Assembly (NCBI RefSeq): GCF_029873635.1
Contig: NC_080426.1
Location: 52,962,093 to 53,026,092, forward strand
DNA length: 64,000 nt
DNA from: Malania oleifera
Lineage: Eukaryota > Streptophyta > Magnoliopsida > Santalales > Ximeniaceae
Direction of reading: 5' to 3'
Made by a program: the position numbers and the translations under genes. This document shows positions 32,143 to 42,528 of the stretch, in pieces (position 1 is the first letter of the stretch; each line of letters begins with the position of its first letter). Below the pieces are notes generated by a model, which saw nothing but the letters and a program-made list of their open reading frames with translations, was not told where the DNA came from and did not search any database.

Positions 32143-32835
32143 AAGAAGAAGGCACTAAAAGTTTGTTGGGATAATGACAATACCAATAGTTCATAATTTG
32201 AATCCGGTGATGACGATATTGCAAATCTATGTCCAATGGCTTACAAAGACCACGAGGTACAATCTTTTTCTTCTACTTCATCTTATTATTCCAGTGATTC
32301 AAAAAATGATAATAGCATGCTTTCTTATGATGAACTACATCATGAATATTTGTATACCCTTAAAATGCTTGAGAAAACAAAAAAAAAAATTATGGGTTGA
32401 AATTAAAATTGAAAGAATTTTCGAAGTTAGTAGAAAGTCAAAATAAATCTTATGCATCCCTCATGAAGGACAAGGATTTGAAAATTGAAGAGTTAGAAAT
32501 GGATTTAAAAGATAAATCTAAGATTATCTGTAAATTTATAAAAGGACAAACTAAAGACTATTATAGAAGATTAACCTAAGACAGAGACATCTTTACATGG
32601 GATATTTCATAAGAGAGTCAAAATCTTATGTTCCAACTAAAGACTATTATAAAAATGTTGCATGTTTTAAATGTAAGAAGTTGGGTTATATAAAATTTGA
32701 CTGCCCCTTTAAAAATAAAGATGTCAAAATTAAGAAAGTCTAAAAAGTCAAAGGAGAATCTAGTACTAACCCCCATGGACCCAAGAAAATATGGGTACCA
32801 AAAGTAGTTATCTGGTTATGTCTTGTAGATGTGCT
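31785..32835 (+). pseudogene. C gag, N-terminally truncated
   Basis: Sirevirus gag lacking its first domain. It starts at IGLLITYELVINEMKN, directly after the LTR end. It goes on through a Ser-rich linker, LGEFMRKN-like helix, an intact first knuckle CYNCREVGHFKLNC (32050-32091) and a Lys run enlarged by an AAG microsatellite. An acidic region, a coiled-coil-like Lys/Glu stretch (VESQNKSYASLMKDKDLKIEELE) and a second knuckle follow. In the second knuckle the zinc-binding His is Tyr (CFKCKKLGYIKFDC, Tyr codon 32687-32689). It ends near KKIWVPK at about 32800. Breaks near 32196, 32400, 32579 and 32742. Confidence 0.85.
32113..32151 (+). repeat. (AAG)13 microsatellite inside C gag
   Basis: Thirteen AAG units encode a Lys run after the first zinc knuckle. 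M1, M2 and M3 have about five to seven Lys there, so the basic patch has grown by triplet slippage without changing frame. Confidence 0.92.
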
Positions 32836-34130
32836 TGAGATTGTCCTCCTCGAAGGACAAGTGGTATATGGATAGCGGATGCTAGTGACATATGACAGGA
32901 GACAAAGCAAAATTCGCATCCATCATATCCAAAGATGGAGGATTCATTACATTTGGGGATAATTCGAAAGGTAAAATCATTGGATTTGGTAAGGTTGGTA
33001 AGGAACCTTCACTTATCATTGATAACGTGCTATTAGTTGATGGATTGAAACACAACTTATTGAGTATAAGTCAATTATGTGATCAAGGTTATAAAGCCTC
33101 ATTTGAACATGACAAATGCATTGTAGAGAACAAATCTAAAAACAAAGTATTGTTTACTGCAGATCGTAATGAAAATGTCTACACCAATAGCTTTGACAAT
33201 CTTGCTTCTCAACATGTTACTTATTTTTCTACTATGAATGAAATTAGTTGTATTTGACATAGGAGACTAGGACACGCAAACATGGACTTGATATCTAAAC
33301 TAGCTAAAGGAGACTTAGTTAAAGGATTGCCTAAGGCTAAACTTGTGAAAGATAAAATCTGTGATGCATGTCAACTACGAAAACAAGCATGATATAGTTT
33401 TACGAAGAAGAAAGTTATCTCTACTACTAGGCCACTTCAAATGCTACACTTATACTTATTTGGCCCAAACCCAACCCAAAGTTTAGGAGGAAAACCATAC
33501 GTATTGTTCATAGTTGATGATCATTCAAGATATACATGGGTACAATTTTTAGGTCACAAAGATGAAGCATACAAACAATTCATAAATCTGTGCAAGAAAA
33601 TTCAAAATGAAAAGGGATATACTATCACTAAAATTCGAAGTGAAAGGGGTAGAGAATTTAAAAATCAAGGCATGGAAGATTATTGCGATTCATTAGGAAT
33701 AGCTTATAACTTTTTAGCTCCTAGAACACTACAATAGAATGGTGTAGTTGAAAGAAAGAATAGGTCTATACAAGAAATGGTCAGAACTATGCTTAACAAA
33801 CATAAACTACCCAAGTACTTATGGGCTGAAGCAGTAAATACCACCTTCTATGTTCTAAATAGAGTTTTGATTATACCATCTCTAAATAAGACTTCTTACG
33901 AATTATGGAATGGTTATAGACCAAACATATCGTATTTTCATGTCTTTGGCTATAAATGTTTTGCGCTTAGAGAAAATGAACACTTAGGAAAGTTTGATGT
34001 GAAATCAGATGAAGGTATCTTTCTAGGGTATGCCTTAGATGGTAAAGCCTACATGGTATATAATAAACGAACATTAACTGTTATAGAATCTATCCATGTA
34101 GTAATTGATGAGTCAAATTCCTTCTCCAAA
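32836..34130 (+). pseudogene. C protease and integrase, broken
   Basis: Protease: WYMDSGC is followed by TAG TGA (32883-32888), where B has Ser-His, and then HMTGDKAKF, FITFGDNSKG and HNLLSISQLCDQGY. Integrase: TGA near 33256 at a Trp position, RRLGHANMDLISKL, CDACQLRKQ, then the core. The first catalytic Asp is Tyr (HLYLFGP, 33453-33455), and the second is Glu (RSERGREF, 33642-33644). The final Glu in VVERKN is kept. TAG near 33734. WAEAVNTTFYVLNRV, SYFHVFGYKCFALRENEHLGKFDVKSDEGIFLGY and KRTLTVIESIH follow. Two of three catalytic acids are altered, so this copy is dead. Confidence 0.88.
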
Positions 34131-35330
34131 AATACTGATGAGATTAATGAACCACCTGGAGAATGGAAGTATATAAAGAATCATCCCACTGATCAAATAT
34201 TAGGTGAACCATCATGTGGAGTAGTCACACGATCCTCACTTAGAAACATGGTTAGTCATTACGCATTTCTATCTTAAGAAGAACCTAAGAATGTGAGTGA
34301 TGCAATTGAGGATGAATCATGGGTGATGTCCATGCAAGAAGAAGAGCTAAACTAGTTTGATAGAAATAAAGTATGAACGTTAGTTCCTAGACCTGAAGAT
34401 AAGACAGTTATGGGAACAAAATGGATATATAAGAACAAGAAAGATGAACATGGGATAGTTGTTAGAAATAAGGCAAGCGTAGTAGCTCAGGGATATAACC
34501 AGGAAGAAGGAATAGACTTTAAGGAAACCTTTGCACTTGCAGCTTGAATGGAAGCCATTCAAATGCTTTTAGCCTATGTTCCTTTGAAGGATTTCAAGTT
34601 GTATCAAATGGATGTAAAAAGCGCATTTTTAAATGGCTACATAAGTGAAGAAGTTTATGTAGAACAACCCCCAGGTTTTGAAAACCATAAGTATCCAAAT
34701 CACATTTATAGACTAACAAAAGCCTTGTACGGTTTAAAGCAAGCTTCTAGAGCTTGGTATGAAAGACTACGCGATTTTCTACTAGATAATGGATTTATCA
34801 GAGAGAAGATAGACACAACATTTTTTCAGAAAGTTTAAGAATAATAACATGCTCCTACTTTAAGTATACGTAGATGATATCATATTTGGAGCAACAAATG
34901 AAGAGTTGTGCAATGAGTTTGCTAGTACTATACAAAATGAATTTGAGATGAGCATGATGGGTGAATTAAATTTCTTCCTAGGACTTCAGATCAATTAAGC
35001 AAACATGGAATCTTTATAAATCAATCGAAGTACATTAGAGATCTACTCAAAATGTTTAATATGGAAGATGGAAAAATACTAGGGACACTTACGAGCTCTT
35101 CATTGAAATTAGACAAAGATGAATAAGATATACAAGTGGATATCAAGCTCTATCACGGGATGATTGGTAGCTTACTATATCTGACTGTCAGGAGACCTAA
35201 CATAATGTCCAGTGTATGTTTGTGCGCAAGATTTCAGGTTGTACCAAAAAGGTCGCATTTATTATCTATCAAACGAATACTTAGATACCTAATAGGAACC
35301 CTTGAACTAAGATTATGGTGTCCTAAGTAT
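34131..35330 (+). pseudogene. C reverse transcriptase, broken
   Basis: GVVTRSSLRNMVSHYAFLS then TAA (34276). EEPKNVSDAIEDESWVMSMQEE, TAG (34353), TGA (34375), KWIYKNKKDEHGIVVRN and VAQGYNQEEGIDF follow. TGA (34546), [45 protein letters not shown] and FLLDNGFIREKIDTTFF come next. There is a shift near 34835 and TAA near 34861 just before [10 protein letters not shown], with YVDD intact. [17 protein letters not shown] leads into a shift near 34990, then YHGMIGSLLYLTVRRPNIM. The TAA/TAG stops at 34276, 34353 and 34861 are single C to T changes relative to A or B. Confidence 0.88.
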
Positions 35331-35807
35331 ACATCCTTTGAGATTATTAGCTATTCAGATGCTGATTTTTCCAGTAGTAAAGTGGATAGCAATAGCACGG
35401 GTGACACATGTCATTTCCTAGGACATTCTTTAGTATCTTGGTTTTCAAAGAAGCAGAATTTAGTTGTTCTTTCCAAAGCGGAGGCAGAATACATAGTGGC
35501 AAGAAGTTGTTGTGCTTAAACGCTATATATGAAGGAACAACTGATGGATTTTGGATTTAGCTATGACACAATTCCTATAAGATGCGATAATACAAGTGCA
35601 ATAAACATCTCAAAAAATCCTATATTACATTCACGAACTAAACATATAGAAATTAAACATCATTTTCTTCGTGATCATGTACAAAAAGGAGATGTGACAC
35701 TTGAGTTTGTATGTACAGATGAACAATGGGCAGACATATTCACGAAACCACTTCTGAAGGATAGGTTTATCCAGATCAGACATGAATTAGGTTTTATGCA
35801 TAGTTGA
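35331..35807 (+). pseudogene. C RNase H, nearly intact
   Basis: ISYSDADFSSSKVDSNSTGDTCHFLGHSLVSWFSKKQNLVVLSKAEAEYIVARSCCA is open, then TAA at about 35517 (CAA in B), then MKEQLMDFGFSYDTIPIRCDNTSAINISKNPILHSRTKHIEIKHHFLRDHVQKGDVTLEF and DEQWADIFTKPLLKDRF. All quoted pieces lie in one frame. Asp (SDADF), Glu (EAEY) and Asp (RCDNTS) are kept. It ends MHS and TGA at 35807. One stop only. Confidence 0.9.
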
Positions 35808-36482
35808 GAAGTTGTCTAGAATTATATTAGACTACATAATTACGAGGGACCAAAATTAACAGTTGGTTAAATTTATCATATTTGGTATCACACTTGGAAA
35901 AATTTTCTAACATTTAGTATCAAAATTTTTCCAAAATCTCTGGATATCTAGCATTGAACTCATGACCTGGTAATCGCATGGTAGTGTTTGGATTTTAATG
36001 ACTGATTTGCTTATGCATGCCTATGTAAATTGAAATACTGTGTTTGTACACATTGACATTTGATTCCACAACACAGATATATATTAGAAAGGCTAAGGAG
36101 TAAATTGAATAACATAGGGAGAGAGGTTGAGATTTGTTTTGCAGTAATGAGATATTTAAGTCAGAACATTTGGATATCTACCTTTTTGTTGATGTCAAAA
36201 GGGGGAGAAGAATATAAGTTTTATAGATATAAGTTTTTTTTTTTTTTTTTTTTAAGTTTGCAAAAAGGGGGAGAAGCATATAAGTTTTTTTTAACCAAGA
36301 AGAGAAAAGCACATAAATACATGAGCTATACATGCAAAACTATTGCCCGTTTTCACATTGCATATGAGCATATTTCATATTGCTGAATTTTATATTGTGC
36401 ATTATTTAAGCGGGAGCCTTGTTAGGCATAACCCATTTTCAATTTTTACTCGTGTATTTGTCATCATAAAAAAGGAGGAGAT
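35808..36482 (+). other. C 3' noncoding region with purine tracts
   Basis: No ORF. Purine tracts: 'gatgtcaaaagggggagaag' (36191-36210), 'caaaaagggggagaagc' (36259-36275) and the PPT 'aaaaggaggagat' (36471-36482). A T16-17 run stands at about 36236-36253. No additional ORF. Confidence 0.75.
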
Positions 36483-37377
36483 TGTTGAGTCTATGAGTCC
36501 AATCATGTTTTGATAATGAAAAATCACTTGATATTTGATCTGTGCATTAAAAGTGTAAACAGGAACATTATTTAGCATGCACGGAAGTTGAGGAAGTCAT
36601 TGAAGCCATGAGGATGAAAGAATATACAACCAGGCACAATCCATGGAACTAAAAGAGTAGAAGAAAGGAGATGCAAGCATCAAGTTCAAGATAGTCATAG
36701 GAATGGGTATTTAGATTTCATTGTATTTGCATATTTTATATGATATAGCTAGAAGCTCAAATCATACCTTAGACTCACCTTAGGACACATGCATATCATG
36801 AAGAATTTATTTAAAAGAGTCTAAGTTAAACTGAATTTTGGAGGCAAATTTTTAGAGGCCTCATCGACGAACCCAGTGGCCTCGTCGATGAACGCATGAA
36901 GGCTACTCGGCGACGAACACGTTGTTCTCGTCGATGAGAAAATATCGAGAGTACAAATATTTCAGATAGGTCTCTCATCAACAAATGAGTATTGAACACT
37001 CATCGACAAAGGTGTCCTCTCGTCGACGAATTTCGGGCAAAGAACTTCGGTTCAGCGGGGATACGCATGGAATTTTGTTCAGATAAAATGATCCAACGGC
37101 TGGGATTAAACCTAGGGTCGAGAACACATATGAAATTAACCTAATAATCCTAGTGCCTCACTTTTTGAATATATCTTGAGAGCGTTAAATGAAAATTCTC
37201 TATAGGCCTGCATTCCAACTTCTATACATCAAGTTTTGGGCATTCTCATTCAAGAGTCAAAAGCTTACACTCATATCTTACTGCACCGTTTCATTCATCT
37301 TGGGATTTGAGGTTTGGTAAAAGTATTTTACAAATTTAAATATTTATTTTTTTCCCTTAACTCATAAGATTTATATA
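36483..37377 (+). repeat. C 3' LTR, left piece
   Basis: TGTTGAGTCTATGAG start after the purine tract. It includes the CTCGTCGACGAA array (36858-37035) and is cut at 37377 by M2. The 5-bp duplication ATATA is at 37373-37377 and again at 44609-44613. Confidence 0.88.
36858..37035 (+). promoter_or_regulatory. CTCGTCGACGAA palindrome array in the C LTR
   Basis: 'ctcatcgacgaa', 'ctcgtcgatgaa', 'ctcggcgacgaa', 'ctcgtcgatgag', 'ctcatcgacaaa' and 'ctctcgtcgacgaat' between 36860 and 37031. CpGs are better kept than in the B copy. The motif matches the gypsy G1 LTR array at 11020-11215. Confidence 0.6.
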
Positions 37378-39452
37378 TGAAATTAGGAATAGCTTCCAAA
37401 GAGGGGGCGTGAATTGGCTTTTAAAATTTCTTTTAATTCCTTTTTAGAATTCGTAAACTTATTTTATTTCTTTTAACCAATTCGTGACTGATTTGTTTAA
37501 TTTTTTAAGCACTCAAGAACTTAGTTTCTTTACTTAATTTTTAACCATACAAACATGCAATCATTCAACCAAACCAATCAACTAAAATTATAAAGTAAAC
37601 AAACAAGCCAATACACAATACTTATGTAATATAACAACTTAAGATGGTTGTTTGTTTATATTTTCCAAATTTGAACCAAGCCCTGCAGTGAATGAGAATT
37701 TATGCTTACTGATGTAAAGCCCTGTATAGATGAATCAAATCACTCTTACGAAATATTTAGAACTCAAATAAACTCTTGGTAAATTTATCTTTGGTATGTT
37801 AACCAAGTAACGTACTCCCGTAAGATTTTTCGCAAGATATGGTGTAACCAACGTACTCCCTTTCAGTTTCCATAAACCAAATCAAAATTAAACCTTAAGT
37901 TTTTTTTATTTCCAAATATTACGTAGTATATATGATTATCAAATAAACCATCCATGCAATTTAAAGATGTTGAAAATAAAGAGTAAGGGAAAGAGAGAAT
38001 GAGATGGAGATTTCTATGAGGTTTGGCTTATACCCAACCTACGTCCTCGCCCTTGGCAAACCACCAAAGGATTCACTAAACCTGTTCCATTGACGGGTGG
38101 AATAAACCTTTACAACCTCCTTGGTTAAGGCTATAGCCAGCCTTCCCAAACAATATTCCCTCGTTCGGTCACTCCTTTAGGCTAGAGCCCGCCTCTCTAA
38201 GCAATATCCCCTTACTTAGCCAATGATTCAAACAATCCTTGGACCATCAAAGAACTACAAGAAATACAAGATAAGATATGCGTACAAGTATACTCTCTTA
38301 AAGAGTAAGTTAGTACAATTTCAGCACTATATACTTGAATATAAAATATCAATATGAAATACAATGAAGCTCAAGTGTAGAATTCACCAATACCCTTCTT
38401 AGACGAGAATTAGCAGTAGAAATTCAGAGGAGGAACAAGAGAACTTTAGAATATCTCAATAAAATAATTTTGCAATGAGTGAACAAGAGAGCTTTGGAAG
38501 AACAAGAGTGCTTTCAGCTTTACAAGCAGATTTTTCAATTCTTGGATGAGTTTTGATTTGCTAAATCATGTATTTATAGGCTTTCAACCTTGTTTCCATG
38601 TTGCAAAAGTTTCCTTTTAGAGTTTCCCAATGTGTTATAAAGTTTGGAGTTCAAATGGCTATATTTTAAAATATTAGAATTTAAAAAATTTGCCCGTTGA
38701 ATAGTGTTCAGACGTCTGACAGCAGAGACCCTACTTCAGTGTTTTGGCCATAACGTTTTTTGTATGACTCCAAAATAGGTGTTCTTGGTGTCACAAGAAC
38801 GCTAAGAGAAAAGAATAAAACTTTCATGTTGATTACGTTTTAAAATAATGAGATTTTGATGCATAAAAATTCACCTCAATGTAGCTGTATAAAAACTAAC
38901 AGCATTTGGGAAAACTCTTTTTGGTGCTTTTTATTCCAAAAATGATTCTAACCTTTTTAAAATAATTTTTGACATTTTTAAAATATTTGTAAGGTATTTT
39001 AAAAGGTATCTAAGTCTAAGAAATTAACCTATGAGCTTCAAAATATTTCAAATGATATTTTAAACATTAAAGCACTTACATAAAGACTCCTAAGATATTA
39101 ACATTCTAAATTCTTGAGTTTTCATGCTTTGTCCTTGGATTGAGTTCATCTTTTCTTCAAGCTTCCATATTCTTTGAGCTTTCTCACTTTGCCTTTGTTT
39201 GGCTCTTTGGACTTTAATATGCCTTGGCTTTCAACAACTCATTCATGTCCTTCTATTCTTCAAGGTTTCATATATCATCTTAAAGTCCATGCTTTGACTT
39301 ATTTAAGCTTCATTTGATCCTTGTGAGTACTTTCACCTTACTTTCTCATATGTGAGCCCTGAACTAACATTACTCATACAAATATATTAAATTTCACTTG
39401 TTTGTTAGCATCAAAACAAGATAACAAGATTTTAAACCTTGTAAGGCCAACA
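37378..39452 (-). repeat. M2 3' LTR
   Basis: Plus-strand TGAAATTAGG to GGCCAACA, so the minus-strand LTR runs TGTTGGCC to CCTAATTTCA. TATA CCTATAAATACA reads on the minus strand at 38571-38583, with a CAGACGTCTG palindrome upstream (38711-38720). The hairpin block is at 38030-38070. Confidence 0.92.
38030..38070 (-). promoter_or_regulatory. Conserved LTR leader hairpin and GGACGTAGG block
   Basis: On the minus strand CCTTTGG (38064-38070), loop TGGTTTG, CCAAGGG (38050-38056, one G-T wobble), then CGAGGACGTAGG. Confidence 0.6.
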
Positions 39453-40603
39453 ATCTCCCTATTTTTTATGATGACAAACAAGGAGCAAAAATTTGAGTAA
39501 GCCTTAAAAAAAGCTCCCCCTTTCAATAAGCTTCATTTTAATAAAATCAATATTAATTTCATCAATCATGCTCATCACTTCCTTTATGTTTTACGAGCTT
39601 TTTCAATCAATATTGAATACTTAAATACTTCTTTTGAATAGATATAATATTCATGCTCAATTATGCTCAATTTTTGCTTCATAACTTCTCCCCATTTTGA
39701 CATCAATCAAAAAGAAAAGAAATGATTTAAATTCAAATACAAATCATTTTAAGCATATCAATAACCATGTATTCCAAACATATGTACACACTCAAGTTAT
39801 TGTTTTTCAATATAGCATGTGTAGTGTGTAACTCACCGCATTTATTCAAGATACCAATTGATATTAATTTGATTGTTTTTATGATACCAATTTAAAATTT
39901 TAAAAAATTAATTCATGATATCAATTGATTAATGATTCACGAGACTCCCCCTGAATTCAATACATTCAATTTTGTTATTAATTTTGCTTTTATCATCCCA
40001 TGTAAAATATTGAATCATATCATATATCAAATACCAATATCATGCTAAGATCATCAATGTCACATCATGCTCATAGACATAATCATGCTCATAAATAATT
40101 TGACTTTGTGATACCAAGTGAGCTTTTAGATTTGATATCTATTGAAATTTTTAACATGTGAAACCAAAAATACTTTATAGATACCAAAGCTTAATATCAC
40201 ATAATGTATAGTTCATGGATACCAATATAACTTCTATTATCTTTCATAACTCATAGATAAAAAGCAGTATGTTTATCTATGTGATTCATTTAAAATCATG
40301 CATGTTCAAGAATTATCCTTATATCAAAAATTTATGCTTAAGCTCAATAATCTCATTCTCAATTTTCAACATAGTGAGCCATACTTTTCAATATAAATTA
40401 AGTCAAGTTAATTAATACACATGTACCATATCAATACATCACATGTAGGCAAGTAAGCATGTAGCATGTAACATCAAGGTGCTTATATAATAAGCTTAGA
40501 TTTGATATTTTCTTTATATTTTCTTAAGTTAAGCCTTCTAAGAAGTCATCCTATGATTTTGGCCAACAATGCCATTTTCTATTTTATATATGTGTGAAGT
40601 CAT
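39453..40603 (-). other. M2 3' noncoding region with purine tracts and ATACCAAT repeats
   Basis: No coding homology. Complement of purine tracts at about 39456 ('tctccctatttttt'), 39515 ('gctccccctttc'), 39686 ('tctccccattttgacatcaa') and 39945 ('ctccccctgaattc'). GATACCAAT-type units recur between 39846 and 40240 at the same relative place as in M1. Confidence 0.7.
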
Positions 40604-42471
40604 TATTTCATTTTTGGTACCCATATTTTCTTGGGTCCAGAGGATTTTTCAAGGGAAGTTTCTTTTATTTTCCATAATTGTTTGGTTTTAACATCTTTCC
40701 TCTTAAATGGACATTCAAACTTTATATGCCCCTTTTTCTTGCATTAATAACATATGGTGTTTGTGTAAGCATTAGAAGATGTGCAAGTATAGTCTTTGGA
40801 TTCTTTCAAGAAATATCCCATGTAAGAATTATTTTTCTTTTTATTTTCAATTCCATTGAAACCAATGCCTTCTTTATTTAAAGACATTCTTTGTAAGCCA
40901 ATCATCTTATCAAGATTTTCTTTTCCTTTAGTGAAGTTATGAATGATCTTATCTTTATCTTCAATCTGATTCTTGAGATTTTCTATCTCTTTCTTGTTAT
41001 CAACCTTCTTTTGTGATTTCTCTAACTCTAGAGATAATTTTCTTATTCTATCCTCTAATTCAGAAATATACATATCTTTCTCATATACGGTAGCTTGCTT
41101 TCTAGTTTCTCAATTTTCAAGATGTTCTCTTTTTCTGCAAGATTTTTGGATTCTATTTCTTTCATTGCCGATTCATACTTATGTACTAATTGCTTGAGTT
41201 TTGAGTCTTTATCTCTTTCAGCATTCTTTAGGAATTCTAACTCTTTCATTAAACTTTCATTCTTATTCTTCAATGAGGTGTTTTGTTTATTTGCTTTCAT
41301 CGGCATCTTATGTACTTTGAATAGATCATTTTGAAGTTTATCATAAGATGGCATACCCTCATCACTTGATTCATTACTACAAGAGTTATTTGAAGATTTA
41401 GTTGAGGAGTTTTCCTCATTATCCCATGCCATAAAGCACGTGTAAACAATCTCTTGATCACTTATTTCATTCTTCGAACTACTTGTACTATCCCAAGTAG
41501 TGGCTTTCATAGCCTTCTTGTTTTTCTTTTTAGACCCTTTCTTTAATAGTGGACATTCCGGTTTTAAATGTCCAGCTTTATTGCAATTATAGCATGTAGG
41601 AGTTTTATTTTTAGATTTCTTTTTGCCGATTTCTTCTTCTGATTCATCTGATTCTGATTTTTGATTTATTCTCTTGAATTTGTTTATCCTTCTTAGTATC
41701 CTTGCTAGCTTTTTAGATATGAAGGCTTCTTCATCTTCATCCATTTCACTACTTGAGTTTTCTATTAAGGCTTTAAAGGCTATTTTTTTCTTGGGCTTTG
41801 GTTTTCCCACTCTTTTCATTCATTACCATTTCGTATGTAAGGAGAGAACCTATAAGCTTATCTAAGGATGTATTTTTCAGATTTCTACCTTCCGTGATAG
41901 CAATAGCCTTTGGTTCCCACATGGAGGGAAGGCCTTGTAGAATTTTTCTTATCATCTCATAAGTAGAGTAAGTTTTTCCTAAGGCATTTAGGGAATTTAT
42001 TATATGAGTGAACCTAGTAAACATATTTGTAATTGATTCATCCGGGTTTATCTTAAAGGCTTCATACTCACTTGTGAGCATATCAACCCTATCATCACTA
42101 ACATCCGTTGTTCCTTCATAAGTACCTTCTAGTTTATCCCATATTTCCTTAGCTAATTTACAAGACATTACTAGATTAAATTCATTAGCATCTAAAGCAC
42201 AATATAACGCATTCATAACACTAGCATTAACTTGTAGTATCTTATAGTCTAGGTCGGTCATATCATTTTTCTCTTTGGGAACTTGTTTTCCACCAACTAT
42301 CTTAGTGGGAATTTGGTCACCTTCCATGACAACTTCTCATGTTTTCCAATTCATAGTTTGAAGATATATTTGCATTCTTTTTTTCCAAAAAGTGTAGTTC
42401 AAACCACAAAAGATTGGCGGCCTAAGTGAAGATTGTCCCTCTCCAAAGGGAGCTATGCCTAAGTTAGCCAT
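40604..42471 (-). pseudogene. M2 gag polyprotein, lightly broken
   Basis: The ATG at 42471 opens MANLGIAPFGEGQSS, followed by FWKKRMQIYLQ. TGA at a Trp position (about 42337) comes before MEGDQIPTKIVGGKQVPKEK. Then ALYCALDANEFNLV, AKEIWDKLEGTYEG, MFTRFTHIINSLNALGKTYSTYEM and LIGSLLTYEMVMNEKSGK are seen. A shift near 41800 follows, then the Ser/Glu linker, an intact knuckle CYNCNKAGHLKPEC, TTWDSTSSS, the acidic segment and a long Lys/Glu coiled-coil-like region, with a shift near 41070. YMGYFLKESKDY follows. The second knuckle is broken by TAA (CY*CKKKGHIKFEC, near 40745), and the tail is KKIWVPKMK with a stop at 40604. Length matches a full Sirevirus gag (~620 codons). Confidence 0.9.
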
Positions 42472-42528
42472 TTAGATCTTTTAATAGCTACTATTTAAGA
42501 TTTTCTATAACCCCTCTCGAATACCAAT
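42472..42528 (-). other. M2 primer binding site and leader
   Basis: On the minus strand ATTGGTATTCGAGAGGGG follows the LTR end directly (plus 42511-42528). It differs from the tRNA-Met complement at a few positions. Confidence 0.75.
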
